Source: Nocardioides terrigena
GTDB taxonomy: Bacteria > Actinomycetota > Actinomycetes > Propionibacteriales > Nocardioidaceae
Direction: 5' to 3'
Assembly (NCBI RefSeq): GCF_003047265.1
Contig: NZ_PZYY01000001.1
Span: forward strand, 310,001-374,000
DNA: 64,000 bases
The notes below the pieces were generated by a model. It was not told the origin of the DNA and did no database searches. It saw nothing but the letters and a program-made list of their open reading frames with translations. The position numbers and the translations under genes are program-made. Positions 40,094 through 48,628 of the stretch are shown piece by piece (within the stretch, counting starts at the first letter, position 1; the number at the start of each line of letters is the position of its first letter).

Positions 40094-41137
40094 ATGTCCA
40101 TCCCCAGCAAGACCTCCCGGCGGCTGGTCGCCGCTTCACTCACCGGGATGCTGGCCCTGTCCGCGTGCGCCCCCGGCGCCAGCAGCAGTGACGCCGATGC
40201 GGAGGAGACGATCAGCATCGTCGGGTTCGCCGTCCCCGAGGCCGCCAACAAGAACCTCGCTGCCGAGTTCAAGCAGACCCCCGAGGGCCAGGGCGTGGCG
40301 TTCCAGACGTCGTACGGCGCCTCCGGTGACCAGAGCCGTGCCGTCGTGGCGGGCCTCGAGGCGGACTACGTCCACTTCTCCGTGCCGCCGGACGTCACGC
40401 GTCTCGAGGACGAGGGCCTGGTCGACGCGAGCTGGGACGACGGGGAGAACAAGGGCATCGTCTCCCACTCCGTGGTCGTCTTCGGGGTCCGTGACGGCAA
40501 CCCCAAGAACATCCGGACCTGGGCCGACCTGGTCAAGCCCGGCGTCGAGATCGTCACGGCCAACCCGGCGTCCTCCGGCGCGGCCCGCTGGAACGCGCTG
40601 GCCGCCTACGGCCAGGTCATCAGCGACGGTGGCACCGAGGAGGAGGCCACCGACTACATCAACAAGTTCTTCGAGAACGTCGTCGCGCTCCCGGGCAGCG
40701 GTCGCGACGCGACCACGGCGTTCCTCGGCGGCACCGGCGACGTGCTGATGGCCTACGAGAACGAGGCCATCCTGGCCGCGCAGAACGACGAGCCCTTCGA
40801 GTACATCCTCCCGGAGACCTCGCTCCTGATCGAGAACGCCGGCGCCATCCTGAAGGACGCCTCCCCACCGTCGCAGGACTGGCTCGACTTCGTGCTCTCC
40901 GACGAGGGCCAGGTGCAGTTCGCCCTCACCGGCTTCCGTCCGATCCGCGACGACGTCGACTACGGCGGCACCGTCGAGGGTGCCAAGGACCCGGCGAACC
41001 CCTTCCCCGAGGTCCCCACCCTGCTGACGGTGGACGAGGACTTCGGCGGCTGGGACGAGGCCTCCACGAAGTTCTTCGACGAGGAGAACGGCATCGTCTT
41101 CGAGGCCATCCTCGGCGCCGGCCTCTCCCTCGAGTGA
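40094..41137 (+). CDS. Sulfate/thiosulfate ABC transporter substrate-binding lipoprotein
   Basis: The precursor is 347 residues with a lipobox LSAC at about residues 22-25 (MLALSACAPG). The mature domain has the Sbp/CysP pattern: SIVGFAVPEAANKNLAAEFK, FQTSYGASGDQSRAVVAGLEADYVHFS, NPASSGAARWNALAAYG and LVAYENE-type LMAYENEAILA. It delivers sulfate or thiosulfate to CysT/CysW. It leads the four-gene operon, and a hairpin just after its stop may lower expression of the membrane components relative to it. Confidence 0.9.
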   Translation: MSIPSKTSRRLVAASLTGMLALSACAPGASSSDADAEETISIVGFAVPEAANKNLAAEFKQTPEGQGVAFQTSYGASGDQSRAVVAGLEADYVHFSVPPDVTRLEDEGLVDASWDDGENKGIVSHSVVVFGVRDGNPKNIRTWADLVKPGVEIVTANPASSGAARWNALAAYGQVISDGGTEEEATDYINKFFENVVALPGSGRDATTAFLGGTGDVLMAYENEAILAAQNDEPFEYILPETSLLIENAGAILKDASPPSQDWLDFVLSDEGQVQFALTGFRPIRDDVDYGGTVEGAKDPANPFPEVPTLLTVDEDFGGWDEASTKFFDEENGIVFEAILGAGLSLE

Positions 41138-41141
41138 GCGC

Positions 41142-41993
41142 ATGACCTCCATCGAGATATCCCGCGTCCGACCGGCGAGGACTCCTCGCCGGTCGGGTCC
41201 GCGTTCCACCCTCACGCGGTCGTCGGGCATCGGGCTCGGCATCGCCATGATCTGGTTCAGTGCGCTGGTCCTGATCCCCCTGGCCTGCGTCGTCGTCACG
41301 GCGATCGACGGCGGCTGGGAAGCCTTCTGGAGCGCGATCACCAACGGGCAGACCATCGCCGCGATCAAGCTCACCGTCTTCACCGCCCTGGGCGTGACCG
41401 CGGTCAACGTCGTCATGGGTCCACTCATCGCCTGGGTGCTGGTGCGTGACCGCTTCTGGGGCAAGTCGGTGCTCGAGGTGCTGATCGACATCCCCTTCGC
41501 GCTGCCGACGATCGTGGCCGGCCTGGTGCTGCTGTCGCTCTACGGCAACGCGGACAGCCCACTGGGTGTCGACATCGCCAACTCCCGGCCGGCCGTCTTC
41601 CTGGCCTTCCTCTTCGTGACGTTGCCGTTCGTGGTCCGCATGGTCCAGCCGGTGCTGGAGGAGCTCGACCAGGACGTCGAGGAAGCAGCCGCCTCACTCG
41701 GTGCGAGCCGGTTCACGACGTTCCGACGGGTGGTCCTGCCGAGCCTTGCCCCGGCGATCGCCGCGGGTGCCGCCCTTTCCTTCGCCCGTGGCGTCAGCGA
41801 GTACGGCTCGCTCGTGCTGCTGTCGGGCAACCTCCCGTTCCAGACCGAGGTCACCTCCGTGCGGATCCTGAGCAGCATCGAGAACGACAACGTGGCCGCG
41901 GCCGCGGCCGTCGCCACGGTGCTCCTGATGATCTCGCTGGCCGTGATCGTGCTCCTCGACGTGATCCAGAGGCGGGTGGCTGCCCGTGGCTGA
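41142..41993 (+). CDS. cysT: Sulfate ABC transporter permease, CysT type
   Basis: The product is 283 residues with six predicted helices. The coupling EAA loop is EEAAASLGASRFTTFRRVVLPSLAPAI (about 184-210), with GVSEYGSLVLLSGN typical of CysT. The first about 27 residues are arginine-rich and cytoplasmic and are encoded by DNA that forms a strong hairpin (41168-41196). It starts 4 bp after the binding-protein stop and overlaps cysW by eight bases. Confidence 0.9.
   Translation: MTSIEISRVRPARTPRRSGPRSTLTRSSGIGLGIAMIWFSALVLIPLACVVVTAIDGGWEAFWSAITNGQTIAAIKLTVFTALGVTAVNVVMGPLIAWVLVRDRFWGKSVLEVLIDIPFALPTIVAGLVLLSLYGNADSPLGVDIANSRPAVFLAFLFVTLPFVVRMVQPVLEELDQDVEEAAASLGASRFTTFRRVVLPSLAPAIAAGAALSFARGVSEYGSLVLLSGNLPFQTEVTSVRILSSIENDNVAAAAAVATVLLMISLAVIVLLDVIQRRVAARG
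41168..41196 (+). other. Strong hairpin overlapping the 5' coding end of cysT
   Basis: CCGACCGGCGAGGA (41168-41181) and TCCTCGCCGGTCGG (41183-41196) are perfect complements separated by one base, so a 12-pair stem with a small loop would form in the mRNA. It is 31 bp after the binding-protein stop and inside the cysT reading frame. Confidence 0.7.
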
Positions 41994-42858
41994 CACGCTG
42001 GTCCACGACGTCGCCGCTCCACCACCGGTGGAGGCGTCGCGGCGACCCCCTCGCGTCCGCAGGACCCCGACGACCTACGTCCTGCGCCTCGTCGCCACGG
42101 CGTACCTGTTCTTCCTCGTCGCCTGGCCGGTGTCCCTGGTCGCCACGAACACCTTCGAGGACGGGCTCGGCTCGATCCGTGCGCTCCTGGAGGACCCCGA
42201 CATCGTCGTCGCCCTCCAGCTGAGCGTGTACGTCGCGTTCTTCTCGGTCGTGATCAACACGCTGTTCGGCGTGGGGATGTCCCTGCTGCTCGTGCGCTAC
42301 GAGTTCCCGGGGAAGCGGCTGCTCAACGCCCTGCTCGACCTGCCGCTGTCGGTGTCGCCCATCGTGGTCGGGCTCGCGCTCGTCCTCGCCTACGGCGGTC
42401 GCAACGGGTGGCTCGGTCCCACCCTGGCCGGGTGGGGGCTCGACATCATCTTCTCGACCCCCGGCATCATCATGGCGACCACCTTCGTGGCCCTGCCTCT
42501 GATGATCCGCGAGATCGTGCCCGTGCTGGAAGAGGTCGGCATCGAGCAGGAGCAGGCGGCCCAGAGCCTGGGGGCCAGCGGGCTCCAGTGCTTCCGGCGC
42601 ATCACGCTGCCGTCCATCAAGTGGGGCATCGTCTACGGAGTCGTGCTGACCCTGGCCCGCTCGCTCGGGGAGTTCGGCGCGGTCAAGGTGGTCTCGGGCA
42701 ACGTGCTCGGCCAGACCCGCACCGCCACCCTCGTGGTCGAGGAGAAGTACCTCAACTTCGACCAGCAGGCCGCCTACGCGACCGCGTTCCTCCTGGCCAT
42801 GGTGTCCGTGGCCTGCATCGTGATCGTCGCCATCATCCGACCCAAGAACCACGGGTGA
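41986..42858 (+). CDS. cysW: Sulfate ABC transporter permease, CysW type
   Basis: The product is 290 residues from GTG 41986, overlapping cysT by eight bases. Six helices are predicted. The EAA loop reads [29 protein letters not shown] (about 186-214), and [22 protein letters not shown] is the CysW signature. It forms the heterodimeric channel with CysT. Confidence 0.9.
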   Translation: MADTLVHDVAAPPPVEASRRPPRVRRTPTTYVLRLVATAYLFFLVAWPVSLVATNTFEDGLGSIRALLEDPDIVVALQLSVYVAFFSVVINTLFGVGMSLLLVRYEFPGKRLLNALLDLPLSVSPIVVGLALVLAYGGRNGWLGPTLAGWGLDIIFSTPGIIMATTFVALPLMIREIVPVLEEVGIEQEQAAQSLGASGLQCFRRITLPSIKWGIVYGVVLTLARSLGEFGAVKVVSGNVLGQTRTATLVVEEKYLNFDQQAAYATAFLLAMVSVACIVIVAIIRPKNHG

Positions 42859-42901
42859 GAGCGATGCCCCTCCTCAGCTGTACTGCCAGAAAGGTCCACC
42901 C

Positions 42902-43885
42902 ATGAGCATCGAGGTCTCAGGCCTGAACAAGAAGTTCGGCGACTTCGTCGCCCTCGACGACGTCAACGTCTCCATCCCGACGGGTCGGCTGACGGCCCTT
43001 CTGGGCCCCAGCGGCGGTGGCAAGTCCACCCTCCTGCGCATCATCGCCGGCCTCGAGAAGGCCGACACGGGCTCGGTCACGATCGAGGGGGTCGAGGCCA
43101 CGCACCTGCCCGCGCAGAAGCGCAACGTCGGTTTCGTCTTCCAGCACTACGCGGTCTTCAAGCACATGACCGTGGCCAAGAACGTCGCGTTCGGCCTCGA
43201 GATCCGCAAGAAGAGCAAGGCCGAGGTGGCCGCCCGCGTCGACGAGCTCCTCGCGCTCGTGCACCTGTCGCAGTTCGCCCACCGCCTGCCCTCGCAGCTC
43301 TCCGGCGGGCAGCGGCAGCGCATGGCGCTCGCGCGTGCCCTCGCGGTGGAGCCCAGCGTCCTGCTGCTGGACGAGCCCTTCGGCGCGCTCGACGCCAAGG
43401 TCCGCAAGGAGCTCCGTGAGTGGCTGCGCCGCCTGCACGACGAGGTGCACGTGACCACGATCTTCGTGACCCACGACCAGGAGGAGGCGCTCGAGGTCGC
43501 CGACGAGATCGTGGTGATCAACGAGGGCCGCGTCGAGCAGGTCGGCACCCCCGACCAGCTGTACGACGACCCGGCCAACGACTTCGTCATGTCCTTCCTC
43601 GGCGAGGTGACGCACCTCGCCGGGACCGCCGTCCGGCCCCACGACATCGACGTCGCCACGTCCCCGCTTTTCGCCGGCGCCGTCGAGGGCACCGTCGCCC
43701 GGATGGTGCGGGTCGGCTTCGAGGTGCGCCTCGTCGTCCTGACCGTGGCCGGCGAGGAGGTGTCGGTGGTCCTCACCCGCACGCACGCCCGGTCGCTGGG
43801 GATCGAGGAGGGAGCAACCGTCTGGCTGACCGTCACGGCCGGCGCGACCGTCGTACCGTCCATGCGGCCCTCCCTGGCGGGCTGA
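42902..43885 (+). CDS. cysA: Sulfate ABC transporter ATP-binding protein
   Basis: The product is 327 residues. Walker A is GPSGGGKST (about 37-45), Q-loop FVFQHYAVF, signature [15 protein letters not shown], Walker [15 protein letters not shown] and switch THDQEEA. After residue 235 comes a short TOBE-like regulatory domain ([11 protein letters not shown]..). The start at 42902 is 43 bp after the cysW stop. It powers sulfate import into the cytoplasm and ends the operon before a hairpin. Confidence 0.92.
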   Translation: MSIEVSGLNKKFGDFVALDDVNVSIPTGRLTALLGPSGGGKSTLLRIIAGLEKADTGSVTIEGVEATHLPAQKRNVGFVFQHYAVFKHMTVAKNVAFGLEIRKKSKAEVAARVDELLALVHLSQFAHRLPSQLSGGQRQRMALARALAVEPSVLLLDEPFGALDAKVRKELREWLRRLHDEVHVTTIFVTHDQEEALEVADEIVVINEGRVEQVGTPDQLYDDPANDFVMSFLGEVTHLAGTAVRPHDIDVATSPLFAGAVEGTVARMVRVGFEVRLVVLTVAGEEVSVVLTRTHARSLGIEEGATVWLTVTAGATVVPSMRPSLAG

Positions 43886-43938
43886 GCCGGCAGGCCGGGC
43901 TGGACCGGGCTGGACCGGCGTCACCCATTCAGGTGAAT

Positions 43939-43975
43939 CCCCGGTGGCGGGCCCGGCTCCGGGCCGCCACCGGGG
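43939..43975 (+). terminator. Terminator-like hairpin after cysA
   Basis: CCCCGGTGGCGG (43939-43950) pairs with CCGCCACCGGGG (43964-43975); inside, CCCGG and CCGGG pair over a CT loop. It lies 54 bp after the cysA stop and 23 bp before the B12-binding protein start, so it could end the sulfate operon or lie in the leader of the next gene. Confidence 0.6.
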
Positions 43976-43998
43976 GATCCTGCGGCTATCGTGCGCTG

Positions 43999-44637
43999 GT
44001 GAAGGTGATGGATCCGTTGGGTGAGCTCTGGGTGGGCATCGAGGCCTTCGACGAGGAGGCCGCCGACCGCGCGCTCGTCCAACTCCTGTGGGACGTCCCG
44101 CTCAGCGAGGCCCTGACCCACGTGGTCATCCCGTTCCTCGTGCAGCTCGGGGACCGCTGGGAGGACGGCTCGCTCTCGGTCGCCCACGAGCACTTCGCCA
44201 GCAACCTGCTGCGCCGACGGCTCTCCGCCCTGGCCCACCAGCACGAGGTGCTGCCCGTGCCGGGGGTGCGGCGTCCCCGGGTGCTGCTGGCCTGCCCGCC
44301 GGGGGAGCGGCACGACCTGATGCTCCTGTGCTTCTCGCTGCTGCTCGGCGAGCGGGGCTGGCGCACCCTCTTCCTGGGGGCCGACACCCCCGTCACCGCG
44401 CTCGTCAGCGCGGCGCGGAGCGTCGGCGCCGACGCGGTCGTGCTCGCGGCGACCCGGCCCACCGCCCTGACCGCGCACAGCACCTCGCTCGCGAAGCTGT
44501 CTCAGGACCATCCTGTCTACATCGCCGGTCGCGGCGCCGACGAGGAGGTCGCCCGGGTGGTCGGCGGCCGGCTGCTGCCGCGAGACCTGGTCGAGGCGCT
44601 CGAGCACCTCGGCCCCCGCGAGACCGCGTCCGCCTAG
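43999..44637 (+). CDS. Stand-alone cobalamin-binding (CarH-type photosensory) protein without DNA-binding domain
   Basis: The product is 212 residues from GTG 43999 (ATG 44008 is an alternative). Residues 1-85 form a helical cap like the B12-binding-2 bundle; 92-205 form a Rossmann B12-binding domain (RPRVLLACPPGERHDLMLLCFSLLLGERGW, then LFLGADTP). The E103-x-H105 position matches the axial histidine of the DxHxxG motif, with Glu for Asp and no glycine. W54-x9-E64-H65 is exactly the Wx9EH motif that marks B12 photoreceptors of the CarH/LitR type. There is no MerR helix-turn-helix and no room for one upstream. Partner and output are unknown. Confidence 0.82.
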   Translation: MKVMDPLGELWVGIEAFDEEAADRALVQLLWDVPLSEALTHVVIPFLVQLGDRWEDGSLSVAHEHFASNLLRRRLSALAHQHEVLPVPGVRRPRVLLACPPGERHDLMLLCFSLLLGERGWRTLFLGADTPVTALVSAARSVGADAVVLAATRPTALTAHSTSLAKLSQDHPVYIAGRGADEEVARVVGGRLLPRDLVEALEHLGPRETASA

Positions 44638-44987
44638 TCACCTCGCGGGCAGGTGCCGGGGACCGTCCTACCCAGCTGCGCTAGTCCAAATGGGGTATAG
44701 CCACGCAAAGTCGTCCCGTCGGCGCCATCGTCGACGAGGCTTGCCGCAGTACCAGGGCAACCCAGGGGGGAGCGGAGACGCGGGGTTGCATCAGTGTCCC
44801 TCCGCCGGACCTTCCCGAGAGGTGCGGCGGAGCGACACCGATCCTCGGGCACCCGGGTCGGGAGGGGTGTCCCGCCGCCTCGGCGGCACAGTGTGGTGAG
44901 GGTGTCGCGTCCGGCGACGTGCCTCCGGCCCCCCGGAGGAATCGCCGGCCGCGACACCGACCGCGAGCGCGCCCGCCGCGGCGGGTC
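44638..44987. other. Structured 350-bp non-coding region
   Basis: No credible gene is present between the B12-binding protein and yajQ, which converge here. The left half holds GCTA (44680-44683) facing TAGC (44698-44701), directly followed by CCACGCAAAG (44701-44710), and GGTA (44694-44697) facing TACC (44750-44753). The right half has three successive hairpins: 44794-44838, 44868-44890 and 44901-44958, each opening with TGTC and closing with a GACA/ACA arm. The hairpins could end transcription from both sides; the left half looks like a folded RNA. Confidence 0.6.
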
Positions 44988-45479
44988 TCAGCGGTAGTTG
45001 GTGAACTGCACCGCGAAGTCGTAGTCCTGCGCCTTGACGAGCGCCTGCACGGCCTGCAGGTCGTCGCGCTTCTTCGACGACACCCGCAGCTCGTCTCCCT
45101 GCACCTGCGCCTTGACCCCCTTGGGGCCCTCGTCGCGGATCAGCTTGCCGATCTTCTTGGCGTCCTCGGAGGTGATGCCCTCCTTGAGCGCGATGGAGAT
45201 CTTGGACTGCTGGCCCGAGGCGCGGGGCTCGGAGGCGTCGAGGATCTTGAGGCTCTGGTTGCGCTTGATGAGCTTGTCCTTGAACACGTCGAGCACCGCG
45301 GTGGCGCGGTCGTCGGCCGAGGCCGTGATCTCGATGGCCTGCTCGCCCTGCCACTCGATGGTGGCGCCCGTGCCCTTGAAGTCGAAGCGGGTCGCGATCT
45401 CCCGCGCCGCCTGTCCGAGGGCGTTGTCCACCTCCTGACGGTCCAGCTTGCTCACGATGTCGAAGCTCGAGTCGGCCAT
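44988..45479 (-). CDS. yajQ: YajQ-family nucleotide-binding protein
   Basis: The product is 163 residues, starting [21 protein letters not shown] after a GGAGG site. It is a full-length YajQ (UPF0234) with two RNP-like alpha/beta domains: [14 protein letters not shown] (about 31-44), NQSLKILD and the C-terminal [16 protein letters not shown]. YajQ proteins bind nucleotides, and a Xanthomonas member was shown to be a cyclic-di-GMP effector; no biochemical role is readable here. It is transcribed towards the structured non-coding region. Confidence 0.92.
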   Translation of the reverse strand: MADSSFDIVSKLDRQEVDNALGQAAREIATRFDFKGTGATIEWQGEQAIEITASADDRATAVLDVFKDKLIKRNQSLKILDASEPRASGQQSKISIALKEGITSEDAKKIGKLIRDEGPKGVKAQVQGDELRVSSKKRDDLQAVQALVKAQDYDFAVQFTNYR

Positions 45480-45556
45480 GGGTCCCTCCGGTTTCTCCTG
45501 TGCGTCGGACAGACGCTATCCTCTCTTGCTGTCGATCCCCACAGGGGTGACGCATT

Positions 45557-45639
45557 GGCAGATTGCCCGAGCGGCCAATGGGAGCGGACTGTAAATCCGT
45601 CGGCTTACGCCTTCGAAGGTTCGAATCCTTCATCTGCCA
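45557..45639 (+). tRNA. tRNA-Tyr (GTA anticodon)
   Basis: The acceptor arms GGCAGAT (45557-45563) and ATCTGCC (45632-45638) pair, with A45639 as discriminator; no CCA is encoded. The anticodon loop CTGTAAA places GTA at 45591-45593, and GGTTCGAATCC forms the T arm. The long variable arm makes it a class II tRNA, as expected for bacterial tRNA-Tyr. Confidence 0.95.
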
Positions 45640-45644
45640 CACAC

Positions 45645-45675
45645 GAACGGCCGGACCCGCTGGGTCCGGCCGTTC
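45645..45675. terminator. Terminator after tRNA-Tyr
   Basis: A perfect 14-bp stem, GAACGGCCGGACCC (45645-45658) and GGGTCCGGCCGTTC (45662-45675), with a GCT loop. It sits five bases after the tRNA and 15 bp beyond the stop of the convergent esterase, so it can serve both strands. Confidence 0.8.
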
Positions 45676-45690
45676 TGCGTCTCACGCCAC

Positions 45691-47106
45691 TCAGAGCTCG
45701 CAGGTGTCGAGCAGGTCGCCGCCGGTGGGCCGCGGCCGGAACCCGTCGGGCGGCGGGGTCACCCCGTCCTCCACCCACGCGGTCAGCAGGTCGAAGGCGT
45801 CCCGGGCGCAGGGGAGGAGCGGACGGAGCCGGTCCGGGTACGCCGGGTAGAGGCCGTCGGTGTGGGTGCCGTCCTCGACGAGGTAGTAGCGGTGCATCCG
45901 ACCGCTGCCTGCCTCGTCGACCAGGGCGTCATACACGTCGGAGTCGACGGCGGGCGGGAGGAGGGTGTCGAGGGAGCCGTGCACGGTGATCATCGGCCGG
46001 CGGATCCGGCCGGTCAGCGACACCGAGCGCACGGCGTCCTTCACCGCCCGCGGGCGTGAGGCGTAGTTGTAGTCCGCGTCGCACGAGGGCGTCCCGCTCG
46101 CGCAGAACGGGATCCCGGCGTCGAGCGCGCCGTCCCACGTCGGGTCGAGCTCCTCGCGGTAGATCCGCTGGGTGAGGTCCCAGTAGTAGGAGTGGTGGAA
46201 CGCCCACAGGAACTCCGAGCCGGGTGCGAAGCCGGCAGCGATGATCGCGTCGTGCGCGGCGGGGTCGCCGGTCGCGGCGTACGCCGGGTAGTTCTTCAGC
46301 GCGGTCGGCAGGAAGGTGAGCAGGTTCGGGCCCTCCGCGCGGAACAGGGTGCCCTCCCAGTCCAGGCCGCCGTCGAAGAGCTGCGGTTTGTTCTCCAGCT
46401 GCCAGCGGGTGAGGTAGCCGCCGTTGGATATCCCGGCCATGTAGGTGCGGTCGGCCTGCGCGCCGTACGCCTGGCGGACGACGCGCTTCGTCGCCCGGGT
46501 GAGCTCGGTGACCCGGCGGTGCCACTCACGGATCGAGCCGCCCGGGCTCGAGCCGTCGCGGTAATACGCGGCCCCGGTGTTGCCCTTGTCGGTGGACGCG
46601 AACGCGTAGCCCTTGCTCAGCACCCAGTCGCCGATGATGAAGTCGTTCGCGTACTGGCCCCGCACGCCCGGGGCGCCGGTCACCACGATCCCGCCGTTCC
46701 ACTCCTCGGGGAGGCGGATGACGAACTGGGCGTCGTGGTCCCACCCGTGGTGGGTGTTGGTGGTCGAGGTGTCGGGGAAGTAGCCGTCGAGCTGGATGCC
46801 CGGTACGCCGCTGGGGTTGCGGGTGCCGGCCGCGTGCAGGCCGTTCCAGTCGGACTGGACGGTGTGGCCCGAGGCGACCGTGCCGGCCGTCGTGAGGTCG
46901 CCCAGGCACGCCGACACCTGGTGCTCGGCGCCCTTGACCACCAGGCCCGCGCGGTCGGCGCACCAGCCCGCAGCGGTCGGGTCGGGGCGGTCGGCTCCGG
47001 GGGCGGCCGTTCTCGGAGCGGCGCCGGCCGGGGCGCCGACCAGGGCGCCGCCGGCGAGCACGACGAGGGCGGTGGCCCGGGCGAGGGCGTGCGGGAGAGG
47101 TGTCAT
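45691..47106 (-). CDS. Secreted tannase/feruloyl-esterase-like alpha/beta-hydrolase
   Basis: The precursor is 471 residues from ATG 47106 (MTPLPHALARATALVVLAGGALV), with a signal peptide of about 30 residues. The nucleophile elbow is AGISNGG (about residues 220-226) and the C-terminal HGSLDTLLPP supplies the Asp, with His in EDGTHTDGL. Paired cysteines (GWC..SACL, FCASGTPSC, PCARD..DTCEL) fit an extracellular disulfide-stabilised enzyme. The order of features fits tannase/feruloyl esterase or 3-hydroxybutyrate-oligomer hydrolase relatives; the substrate is not readable. Confidence 0.78.
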   Translation of the reverse strand: MTPLPHALARATALVVLAGGALVGAPAGAAPRTAAPGADRPDPTAAGWCADRAGLVVKGAEHQVSACLGDLTTAGTVASGHTVQSDWNGLHAAGTRNPSGVPGIQLDGYFPDTSTTNTHHGWDHDAQFVIRLPEEWNGGIVVTGAPGVRGQYANDFIIGDWVLSKGYAFASTDKGNTGAAYYRDGSSPGGSIREWHRRVTELTRATKRVVRQAYGAQADRTYMAGISNGGYLTRWQLENKPQLFDGGLDWEGTLFRAEGPNLLTFLPTALKNYPAYAATGDPAAHDAIIAAGFAPGSEFLWAFHHSYYWDLTQRIYREELDPTWDGALDAGIPFCASGTPSCDADYNYASRPRAVKDAVRSVSLTGRIRRPMITVHGSLDTLLPPAVDSDVYDALVDEAGSGRMHRYYLVEDGTHTDGLYPAYPDRLRPLLPCARDAFDLLTAWVEDGVTPPPDGFRPRPTGGDLLDTCEL

Positions 47107-47206
47107 GCCTGACACTGTCGTGACCGACATCACACCGCAGCAATGTGGTCGCCCCACACATCGGACCCCGTCGGCTGTGGCCGGCGCACGCGGGCAGACT
47201 GGCCCG

Positions 47207-48544
47207 GTGAATGTGCAGGTCCACGACATCGGACGGCGCCGGGCGTGGGCCATCTGGCTCGTCGCCCTGGCGGTCTACGTGCTCGCGGTCTTCCACCGCA
47301 GCTCGCTCGGCGTCGCCGGGCTGCTGGCCTCCGAGCGCTTCGACATCAACGCCACCCGGCTGGCGGCCTTCACCGTCCTCCAGCTCGTCGTGTACGCCGC
47401 GATGCAGGTGCCGGTGGGCGTCATGCTGGACCGCTTCGGGTCGCGCGCCATGCTGCTGTCCGGTCTGGCGCTGATGACGGCCGGGCAGCTGTTCTTCGCG
47501 TTCACCACGTCCTTCGGCGGCGCCGTCGTGGCGCGGGCCGTGCTCGGCGCCGGGGACGCGATGGTCTTCGTGAGCGTGATCCGGCTGGTGACGGTGTGGT
47601 TCCTGGTCCGCCAGGCACCGATGGTCACCCAGCTCACCGGGCTGGTGGGCCAGATGGGGGCGATCGTCGCGGCCGCCCCGCTCGCCTTCCTCCTCGACCG
47701 GCTCGGGTGGACGCAGGCCTTCGCGGCGGTCTCCAGCCTGGGGATCGTCCTGCTCGTGGCCGTCGCGCTCTTCGTCAAGGACTCGCCGTACCGGCGCGAC
47801 CAGGTCGTCCAGGTCAAGCTGCGCGCGCTCGCGCTGTCCGTGCGCACCCTGTGGGGCAACCCCGGCACGCGGCTGGGCATGTGGTCGCACTTCACCTCCC
47901 AGTTCGCGGCGACGGTCTTCACCCTGCTGTGGGGCTACCCGTTCCTCGTGCAGGGCCTCGGCTGGTCGGAGGCGGCGGCCAGCACCCTGCTGATGGTGAT
48001 GACCGCGTGGGCGGTCGTCAGCGGGCTGGTGCTGGCGAGGCTGGTCAGCCGCCTGCCCTACTGGCGCTCGTGGATCGTCATCGGGATCGTCGTGGCGATG
48101 GTGGTGCCGTGGACGGCCGTCCTGCTGTGGTCGGGACCCGCGCCGGACTGGATCGTCGTCGTGATGGCGTGCACGACCGCCACCGGCGGCCCCGCGGCGA
48201 TGGTCGGCTTCGACCTCGCCCGCACCTTCACGCCGGTGCACGCGATCGGCCGCGCCAACGGGCTGGTCAACGTCGGTGGCTTCACCGCCGCCCTGCTGAC
48301 GATGGCGCTGATCGGTGTCGTCCTCGACCTCGTGGAGCCCGGCGGGATGGACTCCTACACGCTCGACGACTACCGGCTCGCGCTCTCGGTGCAGTACCTC
48401 TTCTGGGGGCTCGGGGTCGTGCAGATCCTCCGCTACCGACGCCGCGGGCTGGCCCACCTCGCCCGCGTGCACCCGGGCGCGACCGAGCAGCTGCGGGCGG
48501 GCCGTCCCTTCGTGCATCCCGGCATCGGCACCGAGGGCGTCTGA
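47207..48544 (+). CDS. MFS transporter
   Basis: The product is 445 residues from GTG 47207, with twelve predicted helices. The MFS motif after helix 2 is VGVMLDRFGSRAML (about 67-80). The opening RRRAWAIWLVALAVYVLAVFHRSSLGVAG resembles the nitrate/nitrite- and sugar-phosphate-antiporter side of the superfamily, but no specific signature is present. It is divergent from the secreted esterase with 100 bp between starts; a joint role in uptake of esterase products is possible but unproven. Confidence 0.82.
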   Translation: MNVQVHDIGRRRAWAIWLVALAVYVLAVFHRSSLGVAGLLASERFDINATRLAAFTVLQLVVYAAMQVPVGVMLDRFGSRAMLLSGLALMTAGQLFFAFTTSFGGAVVARAVLGAGDAMVFVSVIRLVTVWFLVRQAPMVTQLTGLVGQMGAIVAAAPLAFLLDRLGWTQAFAAVSSLGIVLLVAVALFVKDSPYRRDQVVQVKLRALALSVRTLWGNPGTRLGMWSHFTSQFAATVFTLLWGYPFLVQGLGWSEAAASTLLMVMTAWAVVSGLVLARLVSRLPYWRSWIVIGIVVAMVVPWTAVLLWSGPAPDWIVVVMACTTATGGPAAMVGFDLARTFTPVHAIGRANGLVNVGGFTAALLTMALIGVVLDLVEPGGMDSYTLDDYRLALSVQYLFWGLGVVQILRYRRRGLAHLARVHPGATEQLRAGRPFVHPGIGTEGV

Positions 48545-48628
48545 GAGCCGGACCAATCCGGTGACGTGGCTCACTCCGAACGGTGATCAGCCGTCGAGTG
48601 ACGGTGTCCGCCGACGAAGGGTTCCACC

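Noticed and set aside
44690..44899. A 69-codon plus-strand open frame in the structured intergenic region
   Set aside because: It has no family resemblance, spans the hairpins and has no convincing ribosome site.
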